Positions 14,868 through 22,607 of a DNA stretch of 64,000 nt are shown in pieces. The position numbers and the translations under genes are program-made. The DNA comes from a virus, in IMG/VR virus record IMGVR_UViG_3300032738_000111, positions 1-64,000 of that record; one strand, given 5' to 3'. Numbering within the stretch: the first letter of the stretch is position 1; each line of letters begins with the position of its first letter. The notes beneath the pieces are model-generated. The model was not told the origin of the DNA, did no database searches, and worked only from the letters and a program-made list of their open reading frames with translations.

Positions 14868-15128
14868 TCAAGCCTGCAACATTTCCCTCAGTATCGCCTT
14901 CTCGTCCTCGTGCATGTTTGCCAGGGCCTCGCCGAGCTTCCCGACAGCAGACGCCGCTCCCCGCCTGTAGCCTGCTTCGTCAGCCCGCGCCAGGCAGTGC
15001 TTGCATGTGTTGACGCGGATGGCGGGTATCTGTCTCTCGTCCCCAGGCGTACATACCGTCTGATTGCACAGGCCCGCGTTGCAGACATTACAGCAGACAT
15101 TGATTTCGGTCGCCACTGTTGCTGGCAT
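14868..15128 (-). CDS. Small zinc-binding protein, copy 2
   Basis: 86 residues, paralogue of the 14651 gene: CCNVCNAGLCNQTV, GDERQIPAIRVNTCKHCLARADEAGYRRG, then an added C-terminal helix (LGEALANMHEDEKAILREMLQ) that the other copy lacks. Its start overlaps the end of the HTH gene. Function unknown. Confidence 0.65.
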   Translation of the reverse strand: MPATVATEINVCCNVCNAGLCNQTVCTPGDERQIPAIRVNTCKHCLARADEAGYRRGAASAVGKLGEALANMHEDEKAILREMLQA

Positions 15129-15507
15129 GGTTGGCCCCTCTATTCTTGGTTCCGCCCGTTGACTTCTTTACTAGGGGCCTCCCGCTCCGGCGCTCGAGGT
15201 GCCTGTCGGCAAGTTGCTCGAGAAGGTGTATTGCGCCGACTAGCTTCCTACCGCGCGGTAAACCAACGTATATATTCTCGTTAGTAAGTATCGTACGCAA
15301 TTTGTTTGCCGCGAATCGCAATAGCCTTACCTCGGTAGCCTTCTGCCCAGCGAGCCGATGGCCCTCCGCAACAGTCTTGGGTTGCAGCCTGGCCTGGCCG
15401 GAGAGCTGCGCGCTAATGTAGTTCCGGGTAACATGCAGGACCTCGGCGATTGAGTTCACGCTGACGCCGCTCGCCTCGAGAAATTCCTTGAATTCTGTGT
15501 TAGTCAT
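15088..15507 (-). CDS. HTH protein (XRE/Cro-like)
   Basis: 139 residues from ATG 15505-15507. N-terminal HTH: FKEFLEASGVSVNSIAEVLHVTRNYISAQLSGQARLQPKT, with the usual S-I-A-E-V-L turn and N-Y-I recognition helix. The rest is basic (RPLVKKSTGGTKNRGA). It follows the portal gene by 20 bp and might regulate head genes or be a cargo gene. The C-terminus overlaps the next ORF by 41 nt. Confidence 0.65.
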   Translation of the reverse strand: MTNTEFKEFLEASGVSVNSIAEVLHVTRNYISAQLSGQARLQPKTVAEGHRLAGQKATEVRLLRFAANKLRTILTNENIYVGLPRGRKLVGAIHLLEQLADRHLERRSGRPLVKKSTGGTKNRGANHASNSGDRNQCLL

Positions 15508-15527
15508 TTCGCCCCAGACCCCTGTGC

Positions 15528-17627
15528 CTACACTACCGGCAATAATACACAACGACAGTTGATAATGTTCCCCGCGCTACCTTTCGGGTCGCCGGGATGG
15601 TCGAGTGCCTGCCCTGATACTATGAACGGCTTGTCTATCAATACCGCCTGCCCATTAGCAGCAACGTGGTTATACCTATCTCCCGGCTTGAGTCCGCGCA
15701 CCTTCTCATCAAGCGCGGTCAGCCACTCCTTCTTCTCTATGTCGTTCTGCCGATAGCCCTCGAGCGCACCCTTGTTGTTCGCCCCGACCGTCTCAGTCCG
15801 TGCTACCCGCTCGGCCTTATAGCGTTCGTACCCAGGCTCCATGTCGCGAATGCGGCTTGCCATTTCCGGTACGCCGACGCCTTCGTTGACCGCCTCCTGC
15901 AGCACCACGCGCAGGTCAGTGAACATAGTCTCTGGTAGCGTGGTAATCTTTAGCCGCTTCTCCCCAAGCCACTGCATTACCTCGGGTCTGCCTATGTCCC
16001 AAGCCCCGCCGCCGATGTCGGCCAAGGCACGCTGCCCACCTAGCTCCAGCCCCTCTTCAACGTGCGGCATGATCCCCGCTACCCAGCGCTCGGCCTGCTC
16101 ATCGGTGAATATCTCGCGCAGGATACTGTCCGGCGTCGGCACCGTAGCCTTGAGGTGCTTGTCGTCCTCCTCGGCAAGCGCGGCCAGTACTTCGTCCAGT
16201 GCCTCGATATAGAGCGCGGCCATCGTCTTGTGGAAGCGTTCCTCTAGCAGGCGCAGGCTATTGTCAAAAGCCCTCCAGTATTCGACATGCTGCGCGCTAC
16301 CAAACTCCCCGAACCTGCCCTTGTTCTCCGGCGGCGATTGCTTGATATGCCAGGGGGTTGCGGCAGCCTTAGGCGGTGTCGGCTCCTGCTGCGTTGCCTC
16401 CGGTTGCGGCACCGCACCTAGCGGCACCATGTTCATCGGCTGCCACAGCTTCTCGGCGTCGCCACCAAACGGTTCGCGGCCCGTCTCGGCACGGGCTTCA
16501 TCGGGGGTCAGATAAGGCACCCCTACCGCTGGCTGCAACCGTTCCGCCTGCTCATTCCTGCCCTCCTGCAAAGCCTCCACGTCAGAGAAGTCGGGCCTCA
16601 GCTCAAGGTCATTGCCATAACGCGGCACCAACTTCTCATTCAGCCTGCCGAAGGTGTACTTGACCTCAGGCACAATACAGGACTTCCAGTAAATCTCTTC
16701 TTCCTCGTCAGCGCTGGCATAGCTGGCGTTATCAAGGATACCAACGCGGATAGGCGGCACATGGAAGGCGGCGATGATTTCCTCGCGCGTCATCTTGGCT
16801 AGCTCGATGTACTGCCCGTCACGGGAGTTCTTGCCTAGCTCCTGGTATTTGAGATTCTTGCCAGCGATAAACGTCTTGCCCGCCGCTGCATCGCCGCCAT
16901 AAGTGGACTCCCACGCCGCCCGCATTTGCTCCAGCAGCTCTGGCTTTACCTCCCCTTCCGCTGAGAGCATCCCCGACGGGACTGCGCCGCGCTTGAGGAA
17001 CTCATAATTGAACTTGCGCACCCTGTTGTCCAGGTTGATGGACGTTTCAATGGGCTGCACTGCGGACTGCCCGTACAGGTCATTGAGGGGATTCCAGCGG
17101 CGGAAGTGGATTACCTGATGCGGGTCGTAAGGTATTTCGTTCCGCTTGTCGCCAGGCGTTGGGTTATAGACGTACCTCTGGATGGCTTCCTTAGTCGCGA
17201 CAATCCTCACGCGGTCAGGTCGCAGTGGGAAGATGGCGTCAACCCTGCTGCTTGGTGTAGCGCCGCCTACCAATAGCCAGTAGGAATCGCCAGCCAACCT
17301 GCGATAGCCGACCGTCGCCCACATCAATCCCGCCCAGTCATCATCTGCGTTGACGCGGGCAAGCAGGTCAAGCAGCGGGTGTTCCTCTACCGGCTCGCCC
17401 TTCCTGAAGAGGCCATACGGTACCGCCGCGCAGTCATTGCAGATGGCTTCGATGCAAGCAGCTACCCAGACATTGAGCTGGTAGGCCTGAAGGTAATTCT
17501 CTTGGTCTATGGCGGGGCCAGAGTCAGTGATTTTCCAGAGGCTGGCGGCGATAAAATCGGATAGGCTATCAGCAGCCTTAGCGGTGCCACCGAGGAATCG
17601 GCGCAGCCAGAACCAGTCGCGGGCCAT
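15528..17627 (-). CDS. Portal protein fused to MuF/gp7-type head morphogenesis protein
   Basis: 699 residues. Residues ~1-400 are an HK97-type portal (NYLQAYQLNVWVAACIEAICNDCAAVPYGL, the ASYASADEEEEIYWKSCIVPEV stretch, ELRPDFSDVEALQ). After a Pro/Gln-rich linker (~410-440) comes a MuF domain: RAFDNSLRLLEERFHKTMAAL, ...VARTETVGANNKGALEGY, TALDEKVRG, ending AGNIINCRCVLLPVV with the typical NCRC. The portal ring is the DNA gate and packaging-motor dock; MuF is thought to be packaged in the head. Encoded 9 bp after the large terminase gene. Confidence 0.92.
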   Translation of the reverse strand: MARDWFWLRRFLGGTAKAADSLSDFIAASLWKITDSGPAIDQENYLQAYQLNVWVAACIEAICNDCAAVPYGLFRKGEPVEEHPLLDLLARVNADDDWAGLMWATVGYRRLAGDSYWLLVGGATPSSRVDAIFPLRPDRVRIVATKEAIQRYVYNPTPGDKRNEIPYDPHQVIHFRRWNPLNDLYGQSAVQPIETSINLDNRVRKFNYEFLKRGAVPSGMLSAEGEVKPELLEQMRAAWESTYGGDAAAGKTFIAGKNLKYQELGKNSRDGQYIELAKMTREEIIAAFHVPPIRVGILDNASYASADEEEEIYWKSCIVPEVKYTFGRLNEKLVPRYGNDLELRPDFSDVEALQEGRNEQAERLQPAVGVPYLTPDEARAETGREPFGGDAEKLWQPMNMVPLGAVPQPEATQQEPTPPKAAATPWHIKQSPPENKGRFGEFGSAQHVEYWRAFDNSLRLLEERFHKTMAALYIEALDEVLAALAEEDDKHLKATVPTPDSILREIFTDEQAERWVAGIMPHVEEGLELGGQRALADIGGGAWDIGRPEVMQWLGEKRLKITTLPETMFTDLRVVLQEAVNEGVGVPEMASRIRDMEPGYERYKAERVARTETVGANNKGALEGYRQNDIEKKEWLTALDEKVRGLKPGDRYNHVAANGQAVLIDKPFIVSGQALDHPGDPKGSAGNIINCRCVLLPVV

Positions 17628-17636
17628 AGGGTAACC

Positions 17637-18989
17637 TCAGATTACGTCAAACCAAAGCTCAGTGAACTCGCCCTGTGCCAACTGTGCGAATGCGCCTGAC
17701 ATGGCATCCACCTGGTCGTCATGCGCGCCGAATGGAAATAGCGCCACCTCGTCAAGGAAGTCACTTATCCACGGCCCGCTCACCAGCTTGACATTGCCAT
17801 GCCACGCCTGGCTAGACACGGGATTGGCACGGACCTCTTTGCTACCAGTGCTGCGGACGCCGCAAAAGTTATACCCGTCGAGGATACGGCGGGTGTAGTG
17901 GTCTATCGTATTGACGCCACTACTGCCAGGCTCTTGCTCCATCGCAATTTCTACATCAACCCCATCGCGCTCAGCGGTCTGGCGGATAAGCGCTTCGACT
18001 TTGCCCGGCGCTGCTTGAGTACGTTTTACATCACAGATGTAGTAAGTCGCAGCATCGGTACGGTCTAGGTGACGCCCCATGAGTACGCCAGCAGTATAGT
18101 CAGGGTCCTTGCCGGGCTTGGGCTCCGTTGCCGCCAAGTCCCAGAAGCGTACTCGACGCATTTCCACAGGCGCGACATCCACTGGCGCAAACCAATCGCG
18201 CTGAAACTTGTTTCCTGTCGCCTCAATATCCCAGTCGCCCTTCTTCAACTGCTCGCGGGTAACAGGGTCAAGTTCGTCCAGCGCCTTGTTATACTCCTCA
18301 ACATCAAGGTGGGGGTTGTCCTCAAGGCAGGCTGGTATGAATACGCGCTCTTGGCTACGCCCCTCGACAATGAACCGTTGTTTTACCCATTGATGTCCTT
18401 GGTCGCCTGGGTTGCTTGCTGAGCGCATACGCAACGGTACTGCTGCGCCCTCAAGTCTCCGCAGGCGAGAGAATAGGTAGCGATATTGGCTCTCACTAAA
18501 CTGCGTCAATTCGTCGAAAGCAATATACTGGAAGGCCGCTGACTGATACCGAAACTTGTCCTTCTCGGCATCCAAGTAAGCAAAGCTCAAAGTAGCCCCC
18601 GAGGGGAATATCCAGGTCTTAGCCTTGTCGCTCCAGCGTGCGTCGGTTGGCCCCAGCCACTCCTGCGCCCTGTCCATCAGGGCCTCAGGCAGTATCAGGT
18701 CAGTATAGGTGCGCCGAAAGATGATGGCGGCATAGCTTGGAATATCAACGTACTGCAATGCGGCCATGAGTAAGGCGTCAGACTTGCCACCGCCTGCCGC
18801 GCCGCCGTAGAAAGCCTCGCGGCAAGTTAGCCAGAGGAATGCTTGCTGCTTAGGTGTCGGGGTGTGCGGGCAGTACTCACTCAGCCGCGGCGTCAGGTGC
18901 GCCTTCAGCTCCGGCCTCGACTGCACCAGATTCGACCAGTATTCGGAGGACTTCTCCAAGGTGTCCACTGCTTGTGTCGATGTTGCCAC
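17637..18989 (-). CDS. terL: Terminase large subunit
   Basis: Up to 450 residues. ATPase: Walker A FYGGAAGGGKSDALLMAAL, Walker B YIAFDELTQF, and the SNPGD coupling motif. Nuclease: FWDLAATEPK, the second acidic site MEQEPGSSG and HDDQVDAMSGAFAQL. It cuts and pumps DNA at the portal. The annotated GTG start (18987-18989) has no good ribosome-binding site and overlaps the small terminase by 113 nt. The true start may be further in, since homologues usually start close to the TPKQQAFL segment. Confidence 0.95.
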   Translation of the reverse strand: MATSTQAVDTLEKSSEYWSNLVQSRPELKAHLTPRLSEYCPHTPTPKQQAFLWLTCREAFYGGAAGGGKSDALLMAALQYVDIPSYAAIIFRRTYTDLILPEALMDRAQEWLGPTDARWSDKAKTWIFPSGATLSFAYLDAEKDKFRYQSAAFQYIAFDELTQFSESQYRYLFSRLRRLEGAAVPLRMRSASNPGDQGHQWVKQRFIVEGRSQERVFIPACLEDNPHLDVEEYNKALDELDPVTREQLKKGDWDIEATGNKFQRDWFAPVDVAPVEMRRVRFWDLAATEPKPGKDPDYTAGVLMGRHLDRTDAATYYICDVKRTQAAPGKVEALIRQTAERDGVDVEIAMEQEPGSSGVNTIDHYTRRILDGYNFCGVRSTGSKEVRANPVSSQAWHGNVKLVSGPWISDFLDEVALFPFGAHDDQVDAMSGAFAQLAQGEFTELWFDVI

Positions 18990-19365
18990 TGTGATTCACA
19001 TCCTGCTTGCTCTTCTCCGTGCTGATGTCAAACATGCCTGCTATCGCCTTGAGGCCCTCCTGCACCTTGCCGAGTGCGCCCACCTTGGCGTTGTCATTGT
19101 CCGCGCCAGCATAGATAGCCCACGCCGCTGAGATTGTTTCCTGATAGCCACTCAGGATCTCCGCGATTTCGTCGCCAGTCTCAATGCGCTCTTTGGTCTG
19201 CTCCCGTTGATGGTCAATGTACTTCTTCGTGGTCTTCCGATGGACGCCAATGGTGCGGGAGATTTCGCTGACATTACGGACACCTCGGCACCATAATTGC
19301 CACGCCTGCTTGCGAAGGCGGTCGCGCTCTTCGTCTGTCGGATTGTAGGTCTCTGGTTTACCCAT
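18877..19365 (-). CDS. terS: Terminase small subunit
   Basis: 162 residues. N-terminal HTH: RKQAWQLWCRGVRNVSEISRTIGVHRKTTKKYI, as in small terminases that bind the packaging site. Helical middle (YQETISAAWAIYAGADNDNAKVGALGKVQEGLKAIAGMF) and acidic Ala/Glu-rich tail that should contact the large subunit. A 6-bp hairpin (attggc/gccaat, 19367-19382) sits two bases before the ATG, between it and the purine-rich leader, which could control its translation. Confidence 0.85.
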   Translation of the reverse strand: MGKPETYNPTDEERDRLRKQAWQLWCRGVRNVSEISRTIGVHRKTTKKYIDHQREQTKERIETGDEIAEILSGYQETISAAWAIYAGADNDNAKVGALGKVQEGLKAIAGMFDISTEKSKQDVNHSGNIDTSSGHLGEVLRILVESGAVEAGAEGAPDAAAE

Positions 19366-19454
19366 GATTGGCTACTGCCAATTCTCACTTTCCCTGCTTC
19401 TACTTCTGCTTCTCCGGCTTGTCATATGGGAACGGTTCGCCCGTGGCGTCTATG

Positions 19455-19997
19455 TCAGTCGCGCCACTCATATTCGCACTGAGGGCATTTGTGGAGGCCT
19501 GAAACCTGTTCGCCTGCGGTTGCTTGTGTATCCGCGTCGTCTGATGGGAACGGCCCCGGTGTGGCTGCCTGTTCAAGCAGCGCGTTTAGCTCGGCCTCGT
19601 CGAAGCTGACTGGCAGGCACTCATCCTCCTGCAACTTCACAAGTAGACCCGCAAGGACAGCATCATCATCCTCTGCGAAGTTGCTCAGGTTGTTATCATC
19701 AATCAGATACGCGGCGGCCTCAATATCCGAGCAATCCCACACGTCGCAGCGAACCGTCTCCCAACCTATGCGTTGCGCAGACTGGACTACCGCGTGGTGT
19801 GCGATAATCCGCATGGTGCTGGCCTGCACGACCACTGCGGAGCGTTGCCCATAGCGCAGGAGACTTTCGTCAAGCCGGAGGAGTTGGGATTCGGGATGAT
19901 TGCGATAGTTCTGCGGCCACGGTTTCAAGTCTGCTATCGCTACATCGCGAATCTCACCCCGTGGCTTATGCTTGTCAAAGGTCAGTTTCTTCGCCAT
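19455..19997 (-). CDS. ParB/sulfiredoxin-like nuclease-domain protein with C-terminal zinc knuckle
   Basis: 180 residues from ATG 19995-19997. The ParB-like fold is clear: RDVAIADLKPWPQNYRNHPESQLLRLDESLLRYGQRSAVVVQ, then the IIAHHAVVQSAQRIGWETVRCDVWDCSD region (GxxR-type loop replaced by AHHA) and AYLIDDNNLSNFAE. The C-terminus ends LHKCPQCEYEW, half a zinc ribbon. Phage members often sit just before terminase genes, as here, and some are fused to methyltransferases. It may nick or mark DNA before packaging; this is inference. Confidence 0.8.
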   Translation of the reverse strand: MAKKLTFDKHKPRGEIRDVAIADLKPWPQNYRNHPESQLLRLDESLLRYGQRSAVVVQASTMRIIAHHAVVQSAQRIGWETVRCDVWDCSDIEAAAYLIDDNNLSNFAEDDDAVLAGLLVKLQEDECLPVSFDEAELNALLEQAATPGPFPSDDADTQATAGEQVSGLHKCPQCEYEWRD

Positions 19998-20018
19998 TGA
20001 ACATTCTCTCGTTGCCAA

Positions 20019-20380
20019 TCAAGCTGTCAGCCCGGCGGGCGACCCCATCAAGCTCCCCGGAACCTCTTACGGGTGTCCTCCGTGTCTAGGCTGGTGTTGT
20101 TCGTTCGCAGGAGCACCGGGCTGAGTTTTGTTCGTTATCATTGTCCGCGTTTTTCCCACCGGACAGTCATCGCCGCTCACCGTCAAGGACTATTACGGGT
20201 GGATAGTCGGGTGCGTTGGGCAGGGCTTTTACCTTGCACCCTATGCGGTGCTACTTCACCGTTTCCTAGCCCTGAAAGGTACGGTGAGGAATGGTCGCCG
20301 CTAATGGGCAATGATACTGCCGGAGCAGCCATCGCCACGCGGGTGAACCCGATTCGGCGGCGGCAATATGTTGCTTTGCA
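20019..20380 (-). other. Gene-free segment between tRNA and ParB-like gene
   Basis: No credible minus-strand gene here. A 109-codon plus-strand ORF (20073-20402) opposes all other genes, covers the tRNA end and has no recognisable protein, so I reject it. Several short hairpins occur (for example gactat/atagtc near 20190-20212). The segment may be the long 3' part of the tRNA transcript or an uncharacterised RNA. Confidence 0.4.
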
Positions 20381-20455
20381 TGGTGAGGGCAATTGGATTT
20401 GAACCAATGACCGGCCGCTTATGAGGCGGCTGCTCTTCCGCTAAGCTATGCCCTC
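20381..20455 (-). tRNA. tRNA with CAU anticodon (Met or Ile2)
   Basis: A complete cloverleaf on the minus strand: acceptor GAGGGCA/TGCCCTC, D arm GC..GC with AGCGGAAGA loop, anticodon arm GCCGC-CTCATAA-GCGGC (anticodon CAT at 20423-20421), short variable loop, T arm ATTGG-TTCAAAT-CCAAT, discriminator A and encoded CCA. Not an initiator, since it lacks the three G-C pairs of the anticodon stem. Whether it is Met or lysidine-modified Ile cannot be told from sequence alone. Confidence 0.92.
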
Positions 20456-20466
20456 GTATGGATGAT

Positions 20467-20520
20467 TGGTCTGGGCGGTATGTTCCTAAGACATACGCTC
20501 ATCTATTGAGCTACGCCCAG
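20467..20520 (-). tRNA. T-armless tRNA-like element, UAG anticodon loop
   Basis: 54 nt on the minus strand: acceptor CTGGGCG/CGCCCAG (7 bp), TA, D arm GCTC-AATAGAT-GAGC, G, anticodon arm TATGT-CTTAGGA-ACATA, C, then the acceptor 3' strand, A and CCA. Variable loop and T arm are absent and the D loop lacks the usual GG. The loop offers UAG (reads CUA, Leu). The stem extends 3 bp further with flanking bases (GGTCTGGGCG/CGCCCAGACC). It is a relic, a very unusual minimal tRNA, or a tRNA mimic. Confidence 0.5.
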
Positions 20521-20700
20521 ACCATGAATGCGCAGAAGGCCCGGCGCAAGCCAGACCCTCGCTTTCCCTTAGCCGAAGCACCGGGGTAGTTATTGCACGT
20601 CTGCGTTCGCCGCCCTGGATTGGTTACCTGGACGGGGAACGATCTCCTCCTACGCATGGCAGGGGAGGCAATGGAAATGATTCTCCTCAAAACACATAGT
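20521..20700 (-). other. Gene-free transcribed leader of the tRNA cluster
   Basis: Between the promoter at 20701-20730 and the tRNA-like element. A stem CCCGGTGC/GCGCCGGG (about 20548-20588, one G-U) encloses a small GC-TTCG-GC hairpin. No ORF above background. Probably tRNA leader or another small RNA. Confidence 0.35.
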
Positions 20701-20730
20701 TTTCTAGTGTGTTGTGAGGAGAATTGTCAA
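20701..20730 (-). promoter_or_regulatory. Promoter for the tRNA cluster, TTGACA-18-TAGAAA
   Basis: Minus-strand TTGACA at 20730-20725, 18-nt spacer, TAGAAA at 20706-20701. The -10 lies in a near-palindrome (aacacatag tttt ctagtgtgtt) that could be an operator. No gene lies between it and the tRNA cluster. Confidence 0.5.
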
Positions 20731-20807
20731 TCGGGGTGCGAGGCGGTGGGAGCAAGACCAACGTGGTTGCCTGTCCGGCAGCGTCTGTCCCGAAGGCAGC
20801 GCAGCCC

Positions 20808-21077
20808 CTAATTCTCTGCAAGTAACGGCTGGTGGCGTTGGCGGGCCTCTCGGCGTAACCAATCCCGCATTTCGTTCCGGGCGATAACTCGGCAAAGAGC
20901 AAGCGGCTTCCGCGCCCGTGCTATCTGTTCACTCCTAGCAAACACTTTCACCCGCGCCTCCTGGAGCAAGTCCTCCAAGTCCTCGGGCTGATACTCTTCG
21001 GCAATAGCGCGGCAGGCCTCTTCGGCGATGACTTTCTCATATTCCACTGGCAATTCCTTCCGCGCTTTCTCCTTCAT
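20808..21077 (-). CDS. Sigma-70 region 2-like protein
   Basis: Up to 89 residues. The core EDLEDLLQEARVKVFARSEQIARARKPLALCRVIARNEMRDWLRREARQR matches region 2 of ECF-type sigma factors (core-RNAP binding and -10 recognition). No region 4 is present. ATG 21075-21077 has no ribosome-binding site; the internal GTG with AAGGA 7 nt before it (residue 11) is a good alternative. It overlaps the region-4-like gene by 41 nt. Together they look like a sigma factor split in two. Confidence 0.65.
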   Translation of the reverse strand: MKEKARKELPVEYEKVIAEEACRAIAEEYQPEDLEDLLQEARVKVFARSEQIARARKPLALCRVIARNEMRDWLRREARQRHQPLLAEN

Positions 21078-21498
21078 CCGAAAGGATGACGAGCGCAGAG
21101 GCCATCTTTATGCACGCGCGGGATAAAATTCTGGAAATGGTTGACTGGTTCACCCGCAACATTCTCCCCACCTGCTCCTGGATAACCTTCTCACGATAGC
21201 ACAGAAGGATAACTATCTGCCACTTTGTGGGTAGTGCGCCAATGGCTTTGTCGAGGTCAGCTTTGATACAAACCAATTCTACATAGGCCGCCTCTCCGCT
21301 TACGCCACCGCTAGATAAACCGCTATCATCAGATACGTCGAGCGTGCAGCCTAGATAACATGCCTCGGCGAGTTCTGAGTACCGATGCAACCAACCACGC
21401 ACCCTTCGCTCCGCACAAGCCTGAGGGTCAAACAGGTCTCTCATCGGAAACGGGCGGCTCCAGTAGTCGTCGGAAGTTTCCACGGTGTCTCCCGTCAC
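21037..21498 (-). CDS. Sigma-70 region 4-like HTH protein
   Basis: 153 residues from GTG, in a GTGA overlap with the upstream gene. The C-terminal half DLDKAIGALPTKWQIVILLCYREKVIQEQVGRMLRVNQSTISRILSRACIKM has the sigma region 4 pattern (ALP..., IxEQVGxxLxVNQSTISRxLSRA) that binds the -35 element; ArpU-like late regulators are an alternative. The N-terminal ~80 residues are of no known family (RVRGWLHRYSELAEACYLGC). Region 2 is missing and is encoded by the next, overlapping gene. Confidence 0.65.
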   Translation of the reverse strand: MTGDTVETSDDYWSRPFPMRDLFDPQACAERRVRGWLHRYSELAEACYLGCTLDVSDDSGLSSGGVSGEAAYVELVCIKADLDKAIGALPTKWQIVILLCYREKVIQEQVGRMLRVNQSTISRILSRACIKMASALVILSDEGESAEGIASGI

Positions 21499-21641
21499 CC
21501 AACCAGAAATGTCTCAGCCAACCAGTAGCCAAGCACGAAGCAGGCATAGAGCAAGCAGCCGAATGTCACCGCCGCGAAGAAGAGCTTGGTGCTTATCAGG
21601 ATGCAACTCCAGAGGAAGCTGCCGACGGTGCGGAGGGTCAT
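21495..21641 (-). CDS. Small membrane protein
   Basis: 48 residues from ATG 21639-21641. Almost entirely hydrophobic: VGSFLWSCILISTKLFFAAV and TFGCLLYACFVLGYWLAETF form one long or two short helices. It overlaps both neighbours (ATGA before, GTGA after), so it is translated within the sigma-like operon. A membrane partner or anti-sigma role is conceivable but unsupported. Confidence 0.6.
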   Translation of the reverse strand: MTLRTVGSFLWSCILISTKLFFAAVTFGCLLYACFVLGYWLAETFLVG

Positions 21642-21901
21642 GGATACTCGTCACTCTCGCTGACACGATTCAGCTCCTCCGTTATCGCCACCATGTCCGT
21701 CATCATCCAGTCGATACGGTCCTTGGCTAAGGCATTGGCAAGCTTGCCCATGTCGCGCAGGTTGTCCGCTTCGAGTATTCTGCTGATGCGCTTCCGGCTC
21801 ATGTTGAGTAAATCAGCATAGGCAATTATCACCTTCATGCCCTCCTGCATCTCCCTAAACTTGCCCAACACATCATCCATTTCCTCGTCTGGCATCTCCA
21901 T
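21638..21901 (-). CDS. Hypothetical acidic helical protein
   Basis: About 87 residues from ATG at 21899-21901, with AGGAGG 4 nt before; GTG at 21904 is possible. Helical, with an HTH-like stretch (ADLLNMSRKRISRILEADNLRDMGKLANAL) and acidic ends. It may bind DNA. It starts the short run leading into the sigma-like genes. Confidence 0.55.
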   Translation of the reverse strand: MEMPDEEMDDVLGKFREMQEGMKVIIAYADLLNMSRKRISRILEADNLRDMGKLANALAKDRIDWMMTDMVAITEELNRVSESDEYP

Positions 21902-21989
21902 CACTCCTCCTGTTTAGCCTCAGCCGCCGCCGGTTTACCGTGTAGCGATAACCGTTCTCCGCGATCACGAGGGCATTGCTTCCCTTCAC
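21876..21989 (-). CDS. Possible tiny ORF
   Basis: 37 codons from a GTG that overlaps the upstream stop (GTGA at 21989-21986), product KGSNALVIAENGYRYTVNRR... and basic. It would fill an otherwise empty 84-bp gap and overlap the next start. No ribosome-binding site. Kept only as a possibility. Confidence 0.25.
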
Positions 21990-22435
21990 GGTATAAACTG
22001 GCTGGCTGTTTGCAGGAACTCGCGCATGGCGTGATATTCGGGGGCCAGCAACAGCCCCATGTGACTACCGGAAAGACCAGCACCAAACATAGCGCACAGG
22101 AATGCCAGAATTCCGAATATACATGGAAGCCCACCATCATCGTGCAGTGTGCGAATACACAAGACGGTCAAACAAACCCCCAGCATGATGAGAAGCAAAC
22201 CCGCACCCACCCCCACCTTCCCATACAACTTGTTCTTCGCCACCAACACATCGTAGTAATCTTTCGCAGGCCCACTCAGCTTCTTCTCAAGCAAGTCGGC
22301 CAGCCCCTCGACGCCTTCCGTCAACTCCTGTGCATCAAGCGCAACCTCGTACCGCTTCGTCTCTTTGGCCTCGTCCTCCGCCATAGCCATGATCGTCAGT
22401 GCTGCCAAAGCTACGACCATCAATGCTCTCATCAT
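21986..22435 (-). CDS. Exported or membrane protein with signal peptide
   Basis: 149 residues from ATG 22433-22435, with AAAAGGAG 4 nt before. Signal-like N-terminus (RALMVVALAALTIMAMAEDEA), a helical charged region (LTEGVEGLADLLEKKLSGPAKDYYDVL), then two TM segments (VGVGAGLLLIMLGVCLTVLCI and CIFGILAFLCAMFGAGL). Topology suggests a periplasmic N-domain and a membrane anchor. Role unknown. The 172 bp upstream to 22607 hold no clear gene. Confidence 0.6.
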   Translation of the reverse strand: MMRALMVVALAALTIMAMAEDEAKETKRYEVALDAQELTEGVEGLADLLEKKLSGPAKDYYDVLVAKNKLYGKVGVGAGLLLIMLGVCLTVLCIRTLHDDGGLPCIFGILAFLCAMFGAGLSGSHMGLLLAPEYHAMREFLQTASQFIP

Positions 22436-22607
22436 CAGTCTCCTTTTCGCTGTGTACTGGCAACTATTCTCGCGCAGTTCCGGTTGCGTCCACTTGTCTC
22501 CGAGGTAGGTATAGCGGGTCATGTACAAAACCTCTTCACTTGTGCGTAACTACCTAGCTTTCTGCCGGTACCAGTTATTCAGGATTAGTGAATAGGTGAG
22601 CGTAAGC

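Noticed and set aside
20073-20402. Plus-strand ORF of 109 codons beside the tRNA
   Set aside because: It opposes every other gene, covers the 3' end of the tRNA and its product has no recognisable feature.
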